From Frigidibacter mobilis (GTDB lineage Bacteria > Pseudomonadota > Alphaproteobacteria > Rhodobacterales > Rhodobacteraceae), in contig NZ_CP012661.1 of the NCBI RefSeq assembly GCF_001620265.1, forward strand, positions 1,488,001 through 1,552,000: DNA of 64,000 bases, read 5' to 3'. The position numbers and the translations under genes are program-made. Numbering within the stretch: the stretch's first letter is position 1; each line of letters starts with the position of its first letter. This document shows positions 9,533 through 19,912 of this stretch, one piece after another. Under the pieces are notes generated by a model. That model made no database searches and was not told the DNA's origin. It was given only the letters and a program-made list of their open reading frames with translations.

Positions 9533-11593
9533 TCAGGCGGCGGCCGGGGCCTGACCGCGCCCTGCGAGCCATTGGCGCAGCAAGACGGCCCCCAGGATGG
9601 CGGCGCCGATGGCCGTGGAAACAAGCTCGGGCGCGATCATCAGCAGCGCAGCCACCGGCAGCACCGCCCGCTCCACCTTCAGCAGCGGGCCCATCAGCCA
9701 GCCGGTGATCGCCGCCGACAGCGCCACGATCCCCAGCACGGCGCCGGTGAAGGCCAGCGCAAAGGCGCTCCATGTGAAGCCCGCCGTCACCAGCAGCAGC
9801 GAGGGCGAGAACACGAACATGAACGGCACCAGCGCCTTGCCCATCGACAGGCGGAAGGCGGTGTTGCCGGCCTTGAACGCATTGGCCCCGGCGATGCCCG
9901 AGGCCGCATAGGCCGCCAGCGCCACGGGGGGCGTCACGTCGGCCAGCACCCCGTAATAGAAGACGAAGAAGTGGGCCACCATCGGCTCGACATTCATCAT
10001 CCCCAGCACCGGGGCGGCGACCGCCACCATGATGATGTAATTGGCCGTGGTCGGGATGCCGCAGCCCATCAGGATGCAGACAACCGCGGTCATCATCAGC
10101 GTGAACAGCAGCGCCAGTGTCGGCACGGTGAACAGCTCGAACGGCAGGAAGGCCAGGAGGCCGTGGGCCGATTCCGCCCATCCCTGCGCCAGGCTTGTCA
10201 GCATGAAGGCGATCTTGAAGCCGATCCCCGTCAGCGTGACGACGCCGATCACCACCCCCACCAGCGCCGCGGCGGCGGTCACCGAGAGCGAGCTTTTCGC
10301 GCCGGCGACGAAGCCTTCGTAGAGCCCCGCGGCGAAGTCCCTGGCGCCCTGCACCAGACCCGAGGCCATGACCTGCTGGATGGCATAGATCACGATGCAG
10401 GCGGTGATCGCCCAGAACGCCGCCAGGAACGGCGTGCGCCCCGACATCAGCATCCAGACCAGCAACAGCAGCGGCAGCATCGACAGCCAGCCCTCGCGCA
10501 GGACCTTGAGCGCGTTGGGCAGCTCTTCCTTGCGCAGCCCGCGGATGCCAAGGCGCTTGGCCTCCAGATGCACCTGCACCAGCACGCCGAAGAAGTGCAT
10601 GAAGGCCGGCACGATGGCGGCAATCAGGATCGTGCGCAGCGGGATGCCCAGATATTCCACCATCAGGAAGGCAACCGCCCCCATCACCGGCGGGGTGATC
10701 TGGCCGCCGGTGGAGGAGGCCGCCTCGACCGCCGCCGCGAAATGGCGCTTGAAGCCGATCTTTATCATCGTCGGGATGGTCAGCGCGCCGGTCGTCACCG
10801 TATTGGCGATGGACGAGCCCGAGATCGAGCCCAGCAGCGCCGAGGACACGACCGAGACTTTGGCCGGCCCGCCCGAGAAGCGCCCGGTGAGCGCGGTGGC
10901 AAGGTCGATGAACAGCTGCCCCAGCCCGATCTTCTGCGCCATCACGCCGAACAGCACGAAGTGGAACACATAGGTGGCGATGACGCCAAGCGCGGTGCCG
11001 TAGACCCCCTGCGACGAGAGGTAAAGGTGGTTGACGATGCCGGCCCAGTCCGCCCCCGGATGCACGAAGATCCCGGGCATCGAGCGGCCGAAATAGGCAT
11101 AGCCGATGAACAGTGCCGCGATCACCGGCAGGGGCCAGCCCATCGAACGGCGCACCGCCTCGAACAGAGCGAGCAGCAGGACCGTGCCCATCACCACGTC
11201 TATGGGTAGCGGGTTGCCGATGCGGAAGGCGAGCTGGTCATAGATCCACGGCACGTAGAGCGAGCTGACCAGCGCGGCGATGGCAAGCGCCCAGTCCAGC
11301 ACCGGCAGGCCCAGGATCGCAAACCGGCTGGTCTTGTGCCGCCCCGAAGAGAAGGCCGCAAAGCTGAGGAAGATCAGGAACAGCGACACGCCCATATGCA
11401 GCCCGCGATGCGTGGTGGCGCGCGGAATGCCATAGCCGGCCGTGTAGTAATGATACACCGACAGCGCGAACAGGAGTACGCCCGACAGCAGCAACACCGG
11501 CCGGGATACCGTCCTATATCGCGCTTCGGGATCGAACTCTTCCTCGATTGCCCTCAGTTCCGCTTCGGTCAACGCGCGCTGTTCATCGCTCAT
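9533..11593 (-). CDS. TRAP transporter permease, fused DctQ-DctM (TAXI type)
   Basis: Secondary transporter permease for an organic solute, driven by an ion gradient. The 686 residues fuse the small 4-helix subunit (N-terminal 200 residues) to the large 12-helix subunit, the usual form for TAXI-type TRAP systems. The large-subunit core is visible as GSISGSSIANTVTTGALTIP, then the glycine-rich VGVVIGVVTLTGIG and LILMGCGIPTTANYI-type motifs. The TAXI binding protein lies 86 bases upstream on the same strand with a hairpin between. The substrate is unknown; the neighbouring biuret/allophanate genes suggest a nitrogen compound, but TAXI systems often carry dicarboxylates. Confidence 0.88.
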   Translation of the reverse strand: MSDEQRALTEAELRAIEEEFDPEARYRTVSRPVLLLSGVLLFALSVYHYYTAGYGIPRATTHRGLHMGVSLFLIFLSFAAFSSGRHKTSRFAILGLPVLDWALAIAALVSSLYVPWIYDQLAFRIGNPLPIDVVMGTVLLLALFEAVRRSMGWPLPVIAALFIGYAYFGRSMPGIFVHPGADWAGIVNHLYLSSQGVYGTALGVIATYVFHFVLFGVMAQKIGLGQLFIDLATALTGRFSGGPAKVSVVSSALLGSISGSSIANTVTTGALTIPTMIKIGFKRHFAAAVEAASSTGGQITPPVMGAVAFLMVEYLGIPLRTILIAAIVPAFMHFFGVLVQVHLEAKRLGIRGLRKEELPNALKVLREGWLSMLPLLLLVWMLMSGRTPFLAAFWAITACIVIYAIQQVMASGLVQGARDFAAGLYEGFVAGAKSSLSVTAAAALVGVVIGVVTLTGIGFKIAFMLTSLAQGWAESAHGLLAFLPFELFTVPTLALLFTLMMTAVVCILMGCGIPTTANYIIMVAVAAPVLGMMNVEPMVAHFFVFYYGVLADVTPPVALAAYAASGIAGANAFKAGNTAFRLSMGKALVPFMFVFSPSLLLVTAGFTWSAFALAFTGAVLGIVALSAAITGWLMGPLLKVERAVLPVAALLMIAPELVSTAIGAAILGAVLLRQWLAGRGQAPAAA

Positions 11594-11628
11594 CGGGGGG
11601 ATCCTTGCCGTGTTCTGGAAAGTGAAAA

Positions 11629-11655
11629 GGGACGCAGGCCAGATGGCTGCGTCCC
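11629..11655 (-). terminator. Intercistronic hairpin between TAXI binding protein and permease genes
   Basis: A 9-base perfect stem (GGGACGCAG at 11629-11637 paired with 11647-11655) lies in the 86-base gap between the two genes. Such hairpins commonly protect the binding-protein mRNA or partly stop transcription, so that binding protein is made in excess over permease. Confidence 0.5.
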
Positions 11656-11679
11656 CGAAGTCATGTCACCGAAGGGCGA

Positions 11680-12690
11680 TCACTTGATCGCGCCGGCTTC
11701 CCGGTAGAACTTTTCCGCGCCCGGGTGGAACGGGATGCCCGCGCCCTGAACCGCGTTTTCCAGCGTGATGAACTTGCCCTTGGCATGGCCGTTGGCAAAC
11801 AGCTTCTGGGTGGTCGCGTTGAACAGCGACTGGGTGATGCCATAGACCAGCTCGTCGGACAGGTCCGCCGAAGTCACCATCTGCGCGCCGACCGAGATCG
11901 TCGGCACTTCGGCATCCTGGCCCTTGTAGGTGCCGGCCGGGAAGCTGTCGGGGGCGAAGAAGGTGTATTCGGCGCGCAGCGCGTCGACTTCCGGGCCGGT
12001 GATCGGGACGATCACCACGTCATGCTGGCTGGAGAGTTCGGCAATCGCGCCGGCCGGATAGCCGCCGACGAAGAAGAACGCATCCATCGCGCCATCGCGC
12101 ATCCGGTCCGATGCCTGGTCGGGCTTGAGGTATTCGGGGGTGATGTCGGCCTCGGTCAGGCCAAAGGCCCCGAGGATGATCTTGGCATCGACCAGCGTGC
12201 CCGAGCCCGGCTCGTCCAGCGACACCCGCTTGCCCTTGAGGTCGGCGACCGAGGCGATCCCGGCATCGGCGCGGGCCACGAGGTGGATGCTTTCAGGATA
12301 GAGGTTGGCAATCAGCCGCAGCTTTTCCACTGCCGGCTGGCCTTCCCACAGGCCGGTGCCGGTTTGCGCCCAATAGGCCACGTCCGACTGGCTGAATCCG
12401 GCTTCCAGCGTACCGCCGTTGATCGAGTTCACGTTGCCGACCGACCCGTTCGAGGCCACCGCCGTGGCGATCAGGCCCGGCACGCCGCACGAGCCGCCAT
12501 CCGCGCAGGCGCGCGAGCCGGGCGGGTTCGAGATCGCGTTGGCGATGAGGCCGCCAATGGGATAGTAGGTGCCCGCGGTGCCGCCGGTGCCGATGCGGAA
12601 GAACTGCATGTCTTGGGCTGCGGCACCTTGGGCCAACATGCCAACCGCAAGCGCGGCGCCCGCAAGGGCTTTGAGGGCAGTGAATTTCAT
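11680..12690 (-). CDS. TAXI family TRAP transporter solute-binding protein
   Basis: Periplasmic binding protein that delivers a solute to the fused TRAP permease. It has 336 residues with a signal peptide (ALAGAALAVGMLAQGAAAQ), then the TAXI N-terminal motif FFRIGTGGTAGTYYPIGG. The start at 12690 was chosen because GGAGGCCACC immediately precedes it; the open frame continues 14 codons further without a better site. Two cysteines (ACADGGSCG, about residue 62) probably form a disulfide. A 135-base gap separates it from atzF, so it may have its own promoter. Confidence 0.88.
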   Translation of the reverse strand: MKFTALKALAGAALAVGMLAQGAAAQDMQFFRIGTGGTAGTYYPIGGLIANAISNPPGSRACADGGSCGVPGLIATAVASNGSVGNVNSINGGTLEAGFSQSDVAYWAQTGTGLWEGQPAVEKLRLIANLYPESIHLVARADAGIASVADLKGKRVSLDEPGSGTLVDAKIILGAFGLTEADITPEYLKPDQASDRMRDGAMDAFFFVGGYPAGAIAELSSQHDVVIVPITGPEVDALRAEYTFFAPDSFPAGTYKGQDAEVPTISVGAQMVTSADLSDELVYGITQSLFNATTQKLFANGHAKGKFITLENAVQGAGIPFHPGAEKFYREAGAIK

Positions 12691-12825
12691 GGTGGCCTCC
12701 CGGTGGGTTATGAGATTTTCGGATCCCACCAAAGCAGGTGGGCGGCACCCAGCCTAAAAGGTTAATTGCGGGAGGTCTACCCGGCAAGATAGGGTCATGC
12801 GTCGGCATGTGCGGCGGGGGCGAGG

Positions 12826-14640
12826 TCAGCCGGCGCCCGCGGCAAGGAAGGCGCGCCAGCCGCCAAGGGCTGTGATCTCCTCGGCGCCGGCAAGGCCGGC
12901 GGGTTCGGCCAGAAAGCCCGTGACCTTGCTGCCATCGGCCAGTTCCACCCGGCCGAGGCCAAGAGGCGAGGGGATCGCCGCCAGAAACGCGCCCACGCTT
13001 GCCAGCGGCAGCGCCCAGACCTCGACGTCGATGGCGCCGCCTCCAGCCTCGCTGCGGATCAGGCCGGGCCGGGCGGGGGGCCCGCCCTCCAGCCGGTAGA
13101 GCCGGTAATGCGGCGCCGTCCGGGCCTGCGCCAGGAACCGACCGCCAAGTGCGGTGACCTGCGGGTTCAGCGGCAGCCCTGCCATATGCGCACCGACCAG
13201 CACCAGCGGCAGTTCCGTGACAAGCGCCTGCGGGGCCAGTTGCGCGGCCGGGGGCAGCGGCTGGCCGGTGGCGCCCATGTCGGGAGCGCGCTGCCGGTGC
13301 AGGGCGCGGGCGAGGCCCGCCGCAAGCACATCTTGCCCGTCGCGCGCCAGCAGCGTCACGCTGCCCGGCCGCCCGTCGCGGCGCGGGCCGGTAGGTACGG
13401 CGATGCCGCACAGGTTCAGCAGGTTGACGAAATTGGTGTAGGTGCCAAGGCGGCTGTTCGGGCCGATGGGATCGGCGGCAAGATCCGCCAGCGTGCAAAA
13501 GGCCGGGATCGTGGGCACTGCCAGCAACTCGAGCCCCGCCATCGCGGATGCTGTCACCCGCTTGAGCGCGGCAAGCCGGTAGATGCCCCGGAAGGCATCG
13601 GTCGCAGACAGACGGTCGGCCGCGCCGATGATCTGCGCAGTCACCGGATGAAAGACGCCGGGGTCGGCGCGGAACAGTGGTTCTACCGCGGCCATGCGTT
13701 CGGCGACCCAGGCACCTTCGTAAAGAAGGCTGGCGACATCGTAGAACGGTGTGAAGTCGATCTCGCAGATCCTGTGGCCCATGTCGCGCAGCGCGTCCGT
13801 CGCGGCTGCGAAGGCCTCTGCCTGCACCCTGTCGCCGAACACCTTGAGCGATGCGGCGTCGGGGATGCCGATGCTCAGCCCCTGCGGCGCGGCCGACAGC
13901 GCCGGCATCGGTATCGGTTTCGACCACGGATCGGCCGGGTCGAAGGCACAGGCCGTGCGCGTGGCCGTCCAGGCATCATCAACCGTCAGCCCGAAGACCG
14001 AGATCGTGTCCAGCGTCCGGCAGGCCGGCACCATGCCGCTGCCCGACAGGGCCCCCAGCGAGGGTTTCAGCCCGACGATGTTGTTGAGGGCTGCCGGCAC
14101 CCGGCCCGAGCCTGCCGTATCGGTGCCAAGCGCAAAGCTGACCAGTCCGCGCGCCACCGCCACCGCGGATCCGCTGGACGAACCGCCGGGCACGATCTGT
14201 GGATCAAGCGCGTTGCGCGGCACCCCGTAAGGCGAGCGCACGCCGACAAGGCCAGTGGCGAACTGGTCGAGATTGGTCTTTCCCAGCCAGATCGCGCCCG
14301 CAGCGCGCAGCCGGGCCACCACGAAGGCATCTTCGGCCGGGGTATAGGCAAAGGCCGGGCAGGCGGCGGTGGTGGGGGCCCCCGCCACGTCGATATTGTC
14401 CTTGATGGCGAAGGGCACGCCCCAGAGCGGAAAGGCCGCCGGGTCGAAGGGCGGCAGGGCAGCCGCCTCGGCCAGCGCCGCATCCGCGCTGCGCAGGTGG
14501 ATGAAGATCGCCGGGTCATCGGCTGCGGCGATCCGGGCAAACGCCTCGCGCAGCACATCGGCGGGCGAGAGCCCTCGCGCATAGGCGGCGTGCAGGCTGG
14601 TGATGTTGAGGGACATCGCGGAAAGGGGGGGCAGGGTCAT
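12826..14640 (-). CDS. atzF: Allophanate hydrolase (AtzF type)
   Basis: Amidase that converts allophanate to two ammonia and CO2, the last step of biuret and cyanuric acid breakdown. The 604 residues match the two-domain AtzF/DUR2 hydrolase. The amidase-signature domain has the catalytic Lys in FAIKDNID (about 80) and the Ser/cis-Ser pair in GGSSSGSAVAVA (about 155), with DTAGSGRVPAA. A C-terminal domain (about 470-604; GAHMAGLPLNPQVTALGG) is present, which separates AtzF from plain amidases. The start at 14640 has TGAGGA upstream. The gene lies 13 bases after the cupin gene at the end of the BMP-transporter operon. The absence of a biotin-dependent urea carboxylase next door argues for biuret rather than urea as source. 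Confidence 0.87.
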   Translation of the reverse strand: MTLPPLSAMSLNITSLHAAYARGLSPADVLREAFARIAAADDPAIFIHLRSADAALAEAAALPPFDPAAFPLWGVPFAIKDNIDVAGAPTTAACPAFAYTPAEDAFVVARLRAAGAIWLGKTNLDQFATGLVGVRSPYGVPRNALDPQIVPGGSSSGSAVAVARGLVSFALGTDTAGSGRVPAALNNIVGLKPSLGALSGSGMVPACRTLDTISVFGLTVDDAWTATRTACAFDPADPWSKPIPMPALSAAPQGLSIGIPDAASLKVFGDRVQAEAFAAATDALRDMGHRICEIDFTPFYDVASLLYEGAWVAERMAAVEPLFRADPGVFHPVTAQIIGAADRLSATDAFRGIYRLAALKRVTASAMAGLELLAVPTIPAFCTLADLAADPIGPNSRLGTYTNFVNLLNLCGIAVPTGPRRDGRPGSVTLLARDGQDVLAAGLARALHRQRAPDMGATGQPLPPAAQLAPQALVTELPLVLVGAHMAGLPLNPQVTALGGRFLAQARTAPHYRLYRLEGGPPARPGLIRSEAGGGAIDVEVWALPLASVGAFLAAIPSPLGLGRVELADGSKVTGFLAEPAGLAGAEEITALGGWRAFLAAGAG

Positions 14641-14653
14641 GTCGGTCTGGTCC

Positions 14654-14986
14654 TCAGGGCAGGAATTCCACGGGGCGGTTCCACTGGATTAGCACGGTGC
14701 AGCCCTCTACCGACCAAACTGAATGGGCCGTTCCCTCGGGGTTCAGGATCAGCGTGCCGGCTGGATAATCGCCCCGCTCGTCGCTTTGCACGCCGTCCAG
14801 CACAAGGATCGTCTCCAGCCCCGGGTGCAAATGCCGGGGCACGCCTGCACCGGGGGCATAGCGCAGCAGCGCAACACCGGGTGCGCCCTCCAGCAGCGGG
14901 CAGATTTCCACCCCGTCGCGGAAGGGCTGAAACGCGCGGTCCTGCCAGCTTGCCAGAAGGTTAGGGAAGGCCATCGGATCCGTCAT
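14654..14986 (-). CDS. Cupin-domain protein
   Basis: A 110-residue single-domain cupin. The first metal motif is visible as [16 protein letters not shown] (His-x-His and Glu) and the second as [10 protein letters not shown], so a metal-binding beta barrel is expected. The spacing resembles ChrR-type cupins. It overlaps the hydrolase ahead of it by ATGA and sits 13 bases before atzF, so it belongs to the biuret operon, perhaps as an accessory enzyme or sensor. I cannot assign a reaction. Confidence 0.75.
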   Translation of the reverse strand: MTDPMAFPNLLASWQDRAFQPFRDGVEICPLLEGAPGVALLRYAPGAGVPRHLHPGLETILVLDGVQSDERGDYPAGTLILNPEGTAHSVWSVEGCTVLIQWNRPVEFLP

Positions 14987-15663
14987 TCGGCGCCTCCCTT
15001 CAGTGCGGTTGCAATCTCGGCGGTGAATGCCGTCCAGCCGACGATGCCGCCCTGCGCGCGGATCATCTTGACCGCGGCCGCCTTGAAGGCGGGGAAGTAG
15101 CTTTCGGTGGCATCCTCTGCCAGCAGGCAGGCAAAGCCACGGTCATTTGCCTCGCGCATGGTGGTCTGCACGCAGACCTCGGTCGTGACGCCGGCGAATA
15201 TCAGCGAGCGGACGCCAAGCCGGGCAAGGTGGTCTGCAAGCGGCGTGGCGTAGAAGGCACCCTTGCCCGGCTTGTCCAGTACGATCTCTGCGGGCAGGGG
15301 GGCAAGCTCGGGGATGATGTCGGCGCCCGGCTCGCCAGCAATCAGGATGCGGCCCATCGGCCCCGGATCGCCGATGCGCAGGCTGGGGCTGCCTCGGTCC
15401 CGCTTGGCGGGCGGCAGGTCCGACAGGTCTGGCTTGTGGCATTCGCGGGTATGGATCACCGGCAGCCCGGCGTTGCGCGCGGCCTGGATCAGGGCGGCCA
15501 CGGTGGGAATGATCGCCTGCAGCCGCGTCACGTCATTGCCAAGGCTGGCCCCGAAGCCGCCCGGTTCGACGAAATCGCGCTGCATGTCGATCACGATCAG
15601 CGCGGTACTGGCCGGGTCGAAGTCGAAGGCGAAGGGCAGGGCGCCCGGAATACAGGCCATCAC
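14983..15663 (-). CDS. Isochorismatase-like cysteine hydrolase, candidate triuret/biuret-type amidohydrolase
   Basis: A 226-residue cysteine hydrolase of the isochorismatase-like superfamily. The triad is readable: Asp in [10 protein letters not shown], Lys in LDKPGKGAF, Cys in [11 protein letters not shown]. It clearly resembles the BiuH-like protein encoded at 17204-17881, sharing HTRE.H.PDLSDLP, GRILI.GEPG.DIIPEL and MREANDRGF, yet differs around the N-terminal loop and C-terminus, so it is a paralogue with a different substrate. Known clusters pair BiuH with a paralogous triuret hydrolase (TrtA), the best functional guess here. A ureidoacrylate or other ureide hydrolase is the alternative. 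It overlaps both neighbours by ATGA. Confidence 0.75.
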   Translation of the reverse strand: MMACIPGALPFAFDFDPASTALIVIDMQRDFVEPGGFGASLGNDVTRLQAIIPTVAALIQAARNAGLPVIHTRECHKPDLSDLPPAKRDRGSPSLRIGDPGPMGRILIAGEPGADIIPELAPLPAEIVLDKPGKGAFYATPLADHLARLGVRSLIFAGVTTEVCVQTTMREANDRGFACLLAEDATESYFPAFKAAAVKMIRAQGGIVGWTAFTAEIATALKGGAE

Positions 15664-17207
15664 GCATGTCCCCCCATGTGGTGGCCGATGGTGGCCAGCT
15701 CCGCCTGCTCTGCCGCCACCTCATAGGCGATGCGACCCTCGGACATCACAAGGATCCGGTCGGACAGTTCCATCACCTCGTCCAGGTCCTCGCTCATCAG
15801 CAGCACCGCGCAGCCGGCATTTCGGGCCGCCACGATCCGGGCCCGGATTTCAGCCACAGCGGAAAAATCAAGGCCGAAGCAGGGATTGGAAACAAGCAGA
15901 AGATCGACCTTGCCGGTCAGCTCCCGCGCCAGCACCGCCCGTTGCACATTGCCCCCCGACAGCGAGGCGATAGGCGCTTCGGGCGAGGCAGTGCGGACCT
16001 TGAAGGCCGTGATCAGCTCTACGCCGCGCTTGTGTATTTCGCTGCCGCGCAGCCAGAAGCTGCGGCCGGTTTCGCTGCGGTCGAAGCTGCGGAAGGCGAT
16101 GTTTTCCACCACGCTCAGCCGGCCTGCGCAAGCGTTCTTCAGCGGCTCTTCCGGCACAGAGCGCACGGCCAGCGCCTGGCTTTCTTCGCGCGTGGCATGA
16201 TAGGGCTGGCCCTTGACCTCGACCATGCCTGCCGTCGCGGCGCGCTGGCCGGTTAGCACCTCCATCAGTTCCATCTGGCCGTTGCCGGATATGCCGGCGA
16301 TGCCCACGATCTCGCCAGCGCAAACCTTCAGGTCGTCGATGGCAATTTCCTTCAGTCCCGAACGGTCGCGCGCCGTCATGCCGCGGATCCGCAGCACCTC
16401 GGCTCCCGCCACCCGCGCACGGGCGGTGGGCACAAGCGGCTTTTCGGTGCCGATCATCATTGCGGCCATGTCGTTGTGCGACAGATCCCTGACACTGCCC
16501 TGTCCCACCAGCTTGCCCCGGCGCAGCACGGAGACGTCGTCGGCATAGGCGGTTACCTCGCGGAACTTGTGGGTAATCATCATCACGCTGATCGCGCGCT
16601 TCGAGCACAGCGCGCGCACATGCCCCAGAACCTCGTCCGCCTCGTCCGGGGTCAGCACCGAGGTCGGCTCGTCGAGGATCAGGAAGCGGCGACCAAGATA
16701 GAGCTGCTTGAGGATTTCAAGTTTCTGCTTCTCGCCCGCGGCCAGCCGCATCACCGGCTGATCCAGCGGTACGCGGAACGGCATGTATTCCATGAACTCG
16801 GCAAGCGCCTTGCGCTCACGGGGCCAGTCGATGATCCGCGGCGTATCATCCCGGCTGATGACGAGGTTTTCGGCCACGGTCAGCGAGGGCACCAGCGTGA
16901 AATGCTGATAGACCATGCCAAGACCAAGTGCATGGGCGTCGCGCGGGTCGTCGATCACCGCCTCGCGCCCGCCGATCAGCATCTGGCCGGCGGTGGCGTG
17001 ATAAAAACCCATCATACATTTCACCAGCGTGGACTTTCCCGCGCCGTTTTCGCCCAGCAGCGCATGGAAGGTGCCGGCCGGCACCTTGACAGACACGTTG
17101 TCCAGCGCGGTGAAGTTGCCAAAGCGCATGGTCATGCCAAGCGTTTCCACCGCCAGCGCGCCCTGGGGCAGCGGCTCGGCGCCAACGATGTTCAGCGGCG
17201 GCTTCAT
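15660..17207 (-). CDS. ABC transporter ATPase with two nucleotide-binding domains (BMP/nucleoside class)
   Basis: ATPase of a ribose/nucleoside-type importer working with the BMP-family binding protein and two permeases of this operon. From ATG 17207 it has 515 residues. The first domain carries Walker A ([16 protein letters not shown]), signature-like [12 protein letters not shown] and Walker B ([11 protein letters not shown]). The second has a degenerate P-loop ([16 protein letters not shown]) but a good signature ([15 protein letters not shown]), typical of the class. The longer open frame to 17339 overlaps biuH and was rejected; the ATG overlaps the biuH stop. Confidence 0.87.
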   Translation of the reverse strand: MKPPLNIVGAEPLPQGALAVETLGMTMRFGNFTALDNVSVKVPAGTFHALLGENGAGKSTLVKCMMGFYHATAGQMLIGGREAVIDDPRDAHALGLGMVYQHFTLVPSLTVAENLVISRDDTPRIIDWPRERKALAEFMEYMPFRVPLDQPVMRLAAGEKQKLEILKQLYLGRRFLILDEPTSVLTPDEADEVLGHVRALCSKRAISVMMITHKFREVTAYADDVSVLRRGKLVGQGSVRDLSHNDMAAMMIGTEKPLVPTARARVAGAEVLRIRGMTARDRSGLKEIAIDDLKVCAGEIVGIAGISGNGQMELMEVLTGQRAATAGMVEVKGQPYHATREESQALAVRSVPEEPLKNACAGRLSVVENIAFRSFDRSETGRSFWLRGSEIHKRGVELITAFKVRTASPEAPIASLSGGNVQRAVLARELTGKVDLLLVSNPCFGLDFSAVAEIRARIVAARNAGCAVLLMSEDLDEVMELSDRILVMSEGRIAYEVAAEQAELATIGHHMGGHA

Positions 17208-17881
17208 GGCAGTGCCCCGATCAGGGTGGCGCTGTCCGATACGGCACCGAAGACGCCGCCCTGCATGGTCACCATCTTCAGCGCCGCGGCGTGGTTGCCC
17301 GGATCGGTCGCGGCGCAGCAATCCGACAGGATCAGGCATTCAAAGCCGCGGTCATTCGCCTCGCGCATGGTGGTGGAGACGCATACATCGGTGGTGATCC
17401 CGGTCAGGATCAGGTTGTCGATGCCGCGGGTGCGCAGGATCAGCTCTAGGTCCGTTGCACAGAAGCTGCCCTTGCCGGGCTTGTCGATGATCGTCTCGCC
17501 GGCAATCGGGTACAGTTCGGGGATGATGTCCCAGCCGGGCTCGCCCCGGATCAGGATCCTGCCGCAGGGGCCGTCCTCGCCGATGCCTGCGCCGATCTGC
17601 CGGCTGCGCCAGCGCTTGTTCGGCGGCAGGTCCGATAGATCGGGGCGATGACCCTCGCGGGTGTGGATGACGGGATAGCCCTTGGCGCGCATCGCTGCCA
17701 GCACCGTCCCGATGGGCCTGATCGGCGCCTGCGTCAGGCTGAGGTCATAGCCCATCTGGTCGACATAGCCGCCCTTGCCGCAAAAATCGGCCTGCATGTC
17801 GATGATGATGAGCGCCGTGTTCTCGGGCCGTAGATCGCCGTTCCAGGGCCAGGCGTAGGGGGTGGAGGCAAGCGTGGTCAT
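17204..17881 (-). CDS. biuH: Biuret hydrolase-like cysteine hydrolase
   Basis: Predicted to hydrolyse biuret to allophanate and ammonia. The 225-residue protein matches, from memory, the characterised Rhizobium leguminosarum biuret hydrolase over nearly its whole length ([54 protein letters not shown]). The isochorismatase-like triad is complete: Asp in IIIDMQADF, Lys in DKPGKGSF, Cys in [11 protein letters not shown]. Operon partners AtzF (next step) and a BMP importer fit the pathway. The stop overlaps the ATPase start; the permease ends 7 bases upstream. An alignment is needed to be certain that substrate-contacting residues are kept. Confidence 0.82.
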   Translation of the reverse strand: MTTLASTPYAWPWNGDLRPENTALIIIDMQADFCGKGGYVDQMGYDLSLTQAPIRPIGTVLAAMRAKGYPVIHTREGHRPDLSDLPPNKRWRSRQIGAGIGEDGPCGRILIRGEPGWDIIPELYPIAGETIIDKPGKGSFCATDLELILRTRGIDNLILTGITTDVCVSTTMREANDRGFECLILSDCCAATDPGNHAAALKMVTMQGGVFGAVSDSATLIGALP

Positions 17882-17888
17882 GGCATCC

Positions 17889-18812
17889 TCATTTGGTGAT
17901 GGACAGCTCGCCGGGGGCGCCGCTGAGGGCGCGGCTCGGCGAGGAGGTGGCGATCAGCACGCCAAGCGTCAGCACATAGGGCGCGGCATAGAACAGGTAA
18001 TAGCCCTGCGTGACGCCGACCGATTGCAGCGCCGGGCCAAGTGCCCCCGCCCCGCCGAACAGCAGCGCCGCCCAAAGGCAGTTGACCGGCGACCAGCGGG
18101 CGAAGATCACCAGTGCCACCGCCATCAGGCCCTGGCCCGAGGAGATACCCTCGTTCCAGCTGCCGGGGTAGTAGAGCGACAGGTAGGCGCCCCCGACCCC
18201 GGCAAAGGCGCCGCCAAGCGCTGTGGCCGCCGTGCGGATCAGCGCGGGGTTCAGGCCCAACGCCCGCGCGGCATCGGTGGAATCGCCCACGACGCGCAGG
18301 ATCAGCCCGGGCCGGGTGGCACGCAGCGCCCAGGCCAGGGCCAGCGCCGCAATGATGCCGATGACGAACAGCACGTTGATGTTCAGCGCCGCCTGCACCT
18401 GCGGCAGGCTTGACCAGCCGCCAAGGGGAATTGCGGGCAGGTCCGGCGCGGCGGGTTGGATGAAGGGCTTGCCGAAGTAGAAGGCGAGCCCGGTGCCCAG
18501 AAGCATCATGGCGATGCCGATGGCGATGTCGTTCACCCGGGGCATTGAGCAGATCAGCCCGTGCACCAGCCCGAACAGCGCCCCGGCAAGGGCTGCCACC
18601 AGGACGCCCGCCCAAGGGCTGGCGGTCATCACCGCGGTCGCATAGCCGGTCATCGCCCCCAGCACCAGCGTGCCTTCCAGGCCAAGGTTGATGCGGCCAG
18701 ATCGTTCGGTCAGCGTTTCGCCAAGGCTGACGAACAGGATCGGGGTGGACACCCGGATCGCGCCGCCGATCACGGCAAGGGGAACGGCCCAGAGTCCCAG
18801 ATTGTTGTCCAT
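17889..18812 (-). CDS. ABC transporter permease (BMP/nucleoside type), subunit 2
   Basis: Inner-membrane permease of 307 residues with 8-9 helices, BPD_transp_2 family. It starts [20 protein letters not shown] and contains [19 protein letters not shown], the cytoplasmic motif contacting the ATPase, and [20 protein letters not shown] in the second half. It forms a heterodimer with the permease encoded upstream. It ends with a short Ser/Pro tail ([11 protein letters not shown]). Confidence 0.87.
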   Translation of the reverse strand: MDNNLGLWAVPLAVIGGAIRVSTPILFVSLGETLTERSGRINLGLEGTLVLGAMTGYATAVMTASPWAGVLVAALAGALFGLVHGLICSMPRVNDIAIGIAMMLLGTGLAFYFGKPFIQPAAPDLPAIPLGGWSSLPQVQAALNINVLFVIGIIAALALAWALRATRPGLILRVVGDSTDAARALGLNPALIRTAATALGGAFAGVGGAYLSLYYPGSWNEGISSGQGLMAVALVIFARWSPVNCLWAALLFGGAGALGPALQSVGVTQGYYLFYAAPYVLTLGVLIATSSPSRALSGAPGELSITK

Positions 18813-18815
18813 CCG

Positions 18816-19901
18816 CTATCCTTTCGCCTTGAGGAAGGGCAGCCGTCCATAGGCCGCGTCAGACATCAAAATTGCCATGAACACGATGCCCTGCAGCACC
18901 TGCATCGTGGCGTCGGGCAGATCCATCCGCCGCTGCACAAGGCCCGAAGAGGCGTCGAACCCGGCCAGCAAGATCGCCACCGGGATGATCGCCAGCGCAT
19001 TGTGGCGGGCCAGGAAGGCGATGAGGATGCCGGTATAGCCATAGCCTGCCGCCAGCGAGGCATTGGCCGATCCGTGCACCGCTGCCACCTCGAAATACCC
19101 GGCCAGCCCGGCAAAGGCCCCGCCAAGCGCCGAGAACCCCACCATCAGCCTGCCGACGGGCAGCCCCTGCACCTGAGCCGCGCGGACATTTCCGCCGGCG
19201 ATGCGGGCGGCAAAGCCCCAGGTCGTCCACTCTACCAGCACCCAGGACAGCAGGCAGGCCAGGATGCCGAAGGCAAGGCCCCAATGCACCGTCATCCCCG
19301 GCAGGTCGCCGATGTGCAGCGCCTCGGCCAGCGGCGCGGTCGAGGGTTTGTTGAGGCTGGCCGGGTCGCGCAGCGGCCCTTCGACCAGGTGGTTCATCAG
19401 CGCGATGGCGATGTAGGACAGCAGCAGGCTGGAAATGGTCTCGTTCACGCCGCGATAGTGCCGCAACGCACCCGCCGCACCGATCCAGAGCCCGCCGGTC
19501 ACCATCGCGGCCAGCGCCATCAGCGGGACAGCGGCCGCGCCGGGCGCGGCGGCCAGCGGCAACGCCAATGCCCCGGCCGCAACGCCGCCAAGAACGATCG
19601 CGCCCTCGCCGCCGATCACCACCAGCCCCAGCCGCGCTGGCAATGCCACGCAGAGCGCCGCCATCAGCAGCGGCGCCGCCCGCGACAGCGTGTTCTGCCA
19701 CGAAAAGGCCGATCCGAAACCGCCCTGCCAGACATAGGCCATGAAGGCCAGTGGCGAGCGGCCCTGGGTCAGCAAGAACAGCCCGAACACCCCAAGGCCC
19801 GCCACCAGCGCAAGCACCGGGATCGCAACCGGCTCTGCCCGCCGCAAAAGCGCCAGCCTCCCGCCCGCGCCCTGCATGATGTTGTTGTCCGCAACCGCCA
19901 T
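18816..19901 (-). CDS. ABC transporter permease (BMP/nucleoside type), subunit 1
   Basis: A 361-residue inner-membrane permease with about 9-10 helices, partner of the 307-residue subunit. The N-terminal region (PVLALVAGLGVFGLFLL) is followed by RAAPLLMAALCVALPARLGLVV and GEGAIVLGGVAAG, the analogue of the GQEGL-type ATPase contact. It lies 11 bases after the binding-protein stop and 3 bases before the second permease. Confidence 0.86.
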   Translation of the reverse strand: MAVADNNIMQGAGGRLALLRRAEPVAIPVLALVAGLGVFGLFLLTQGRSPLAFMAYVWQGGFGSAFSWQNTLSRAAPLLMAALCVALPARLGLVVIGGEGAIVLGGVAAGALALPLAAAPGAAAVPLMALAAMVTGGLWIGAAGALRHYRGVNETISSLLLSYIAIALMNHLVEGPLRDPASLNKPSTAPLAEALHIGDLPGMTVHWGLAFGILACLLSWVLVEWTTWGFAARIAGGNVRAAQVQGLPVGRLMVGFSALGGAFAGLAGYFEVAAVHGSANASLAAGYGYTGILIAFLARHNALAIIPVAILLAGFDASSGLVQRRMDLPDATMQVLQGIVFMAILMSDAAYGRLPFLKAKG

Positions 19902-19912
19902 CTGCCCGCGCC

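Noticed and set aside
12826..14640. Urea amidolyase system
   Set aside because: No biotin carboxylase or urea carboxylase gene is nearby; AtzF with BiuH-like hydrolases fits biuret breakdown better.
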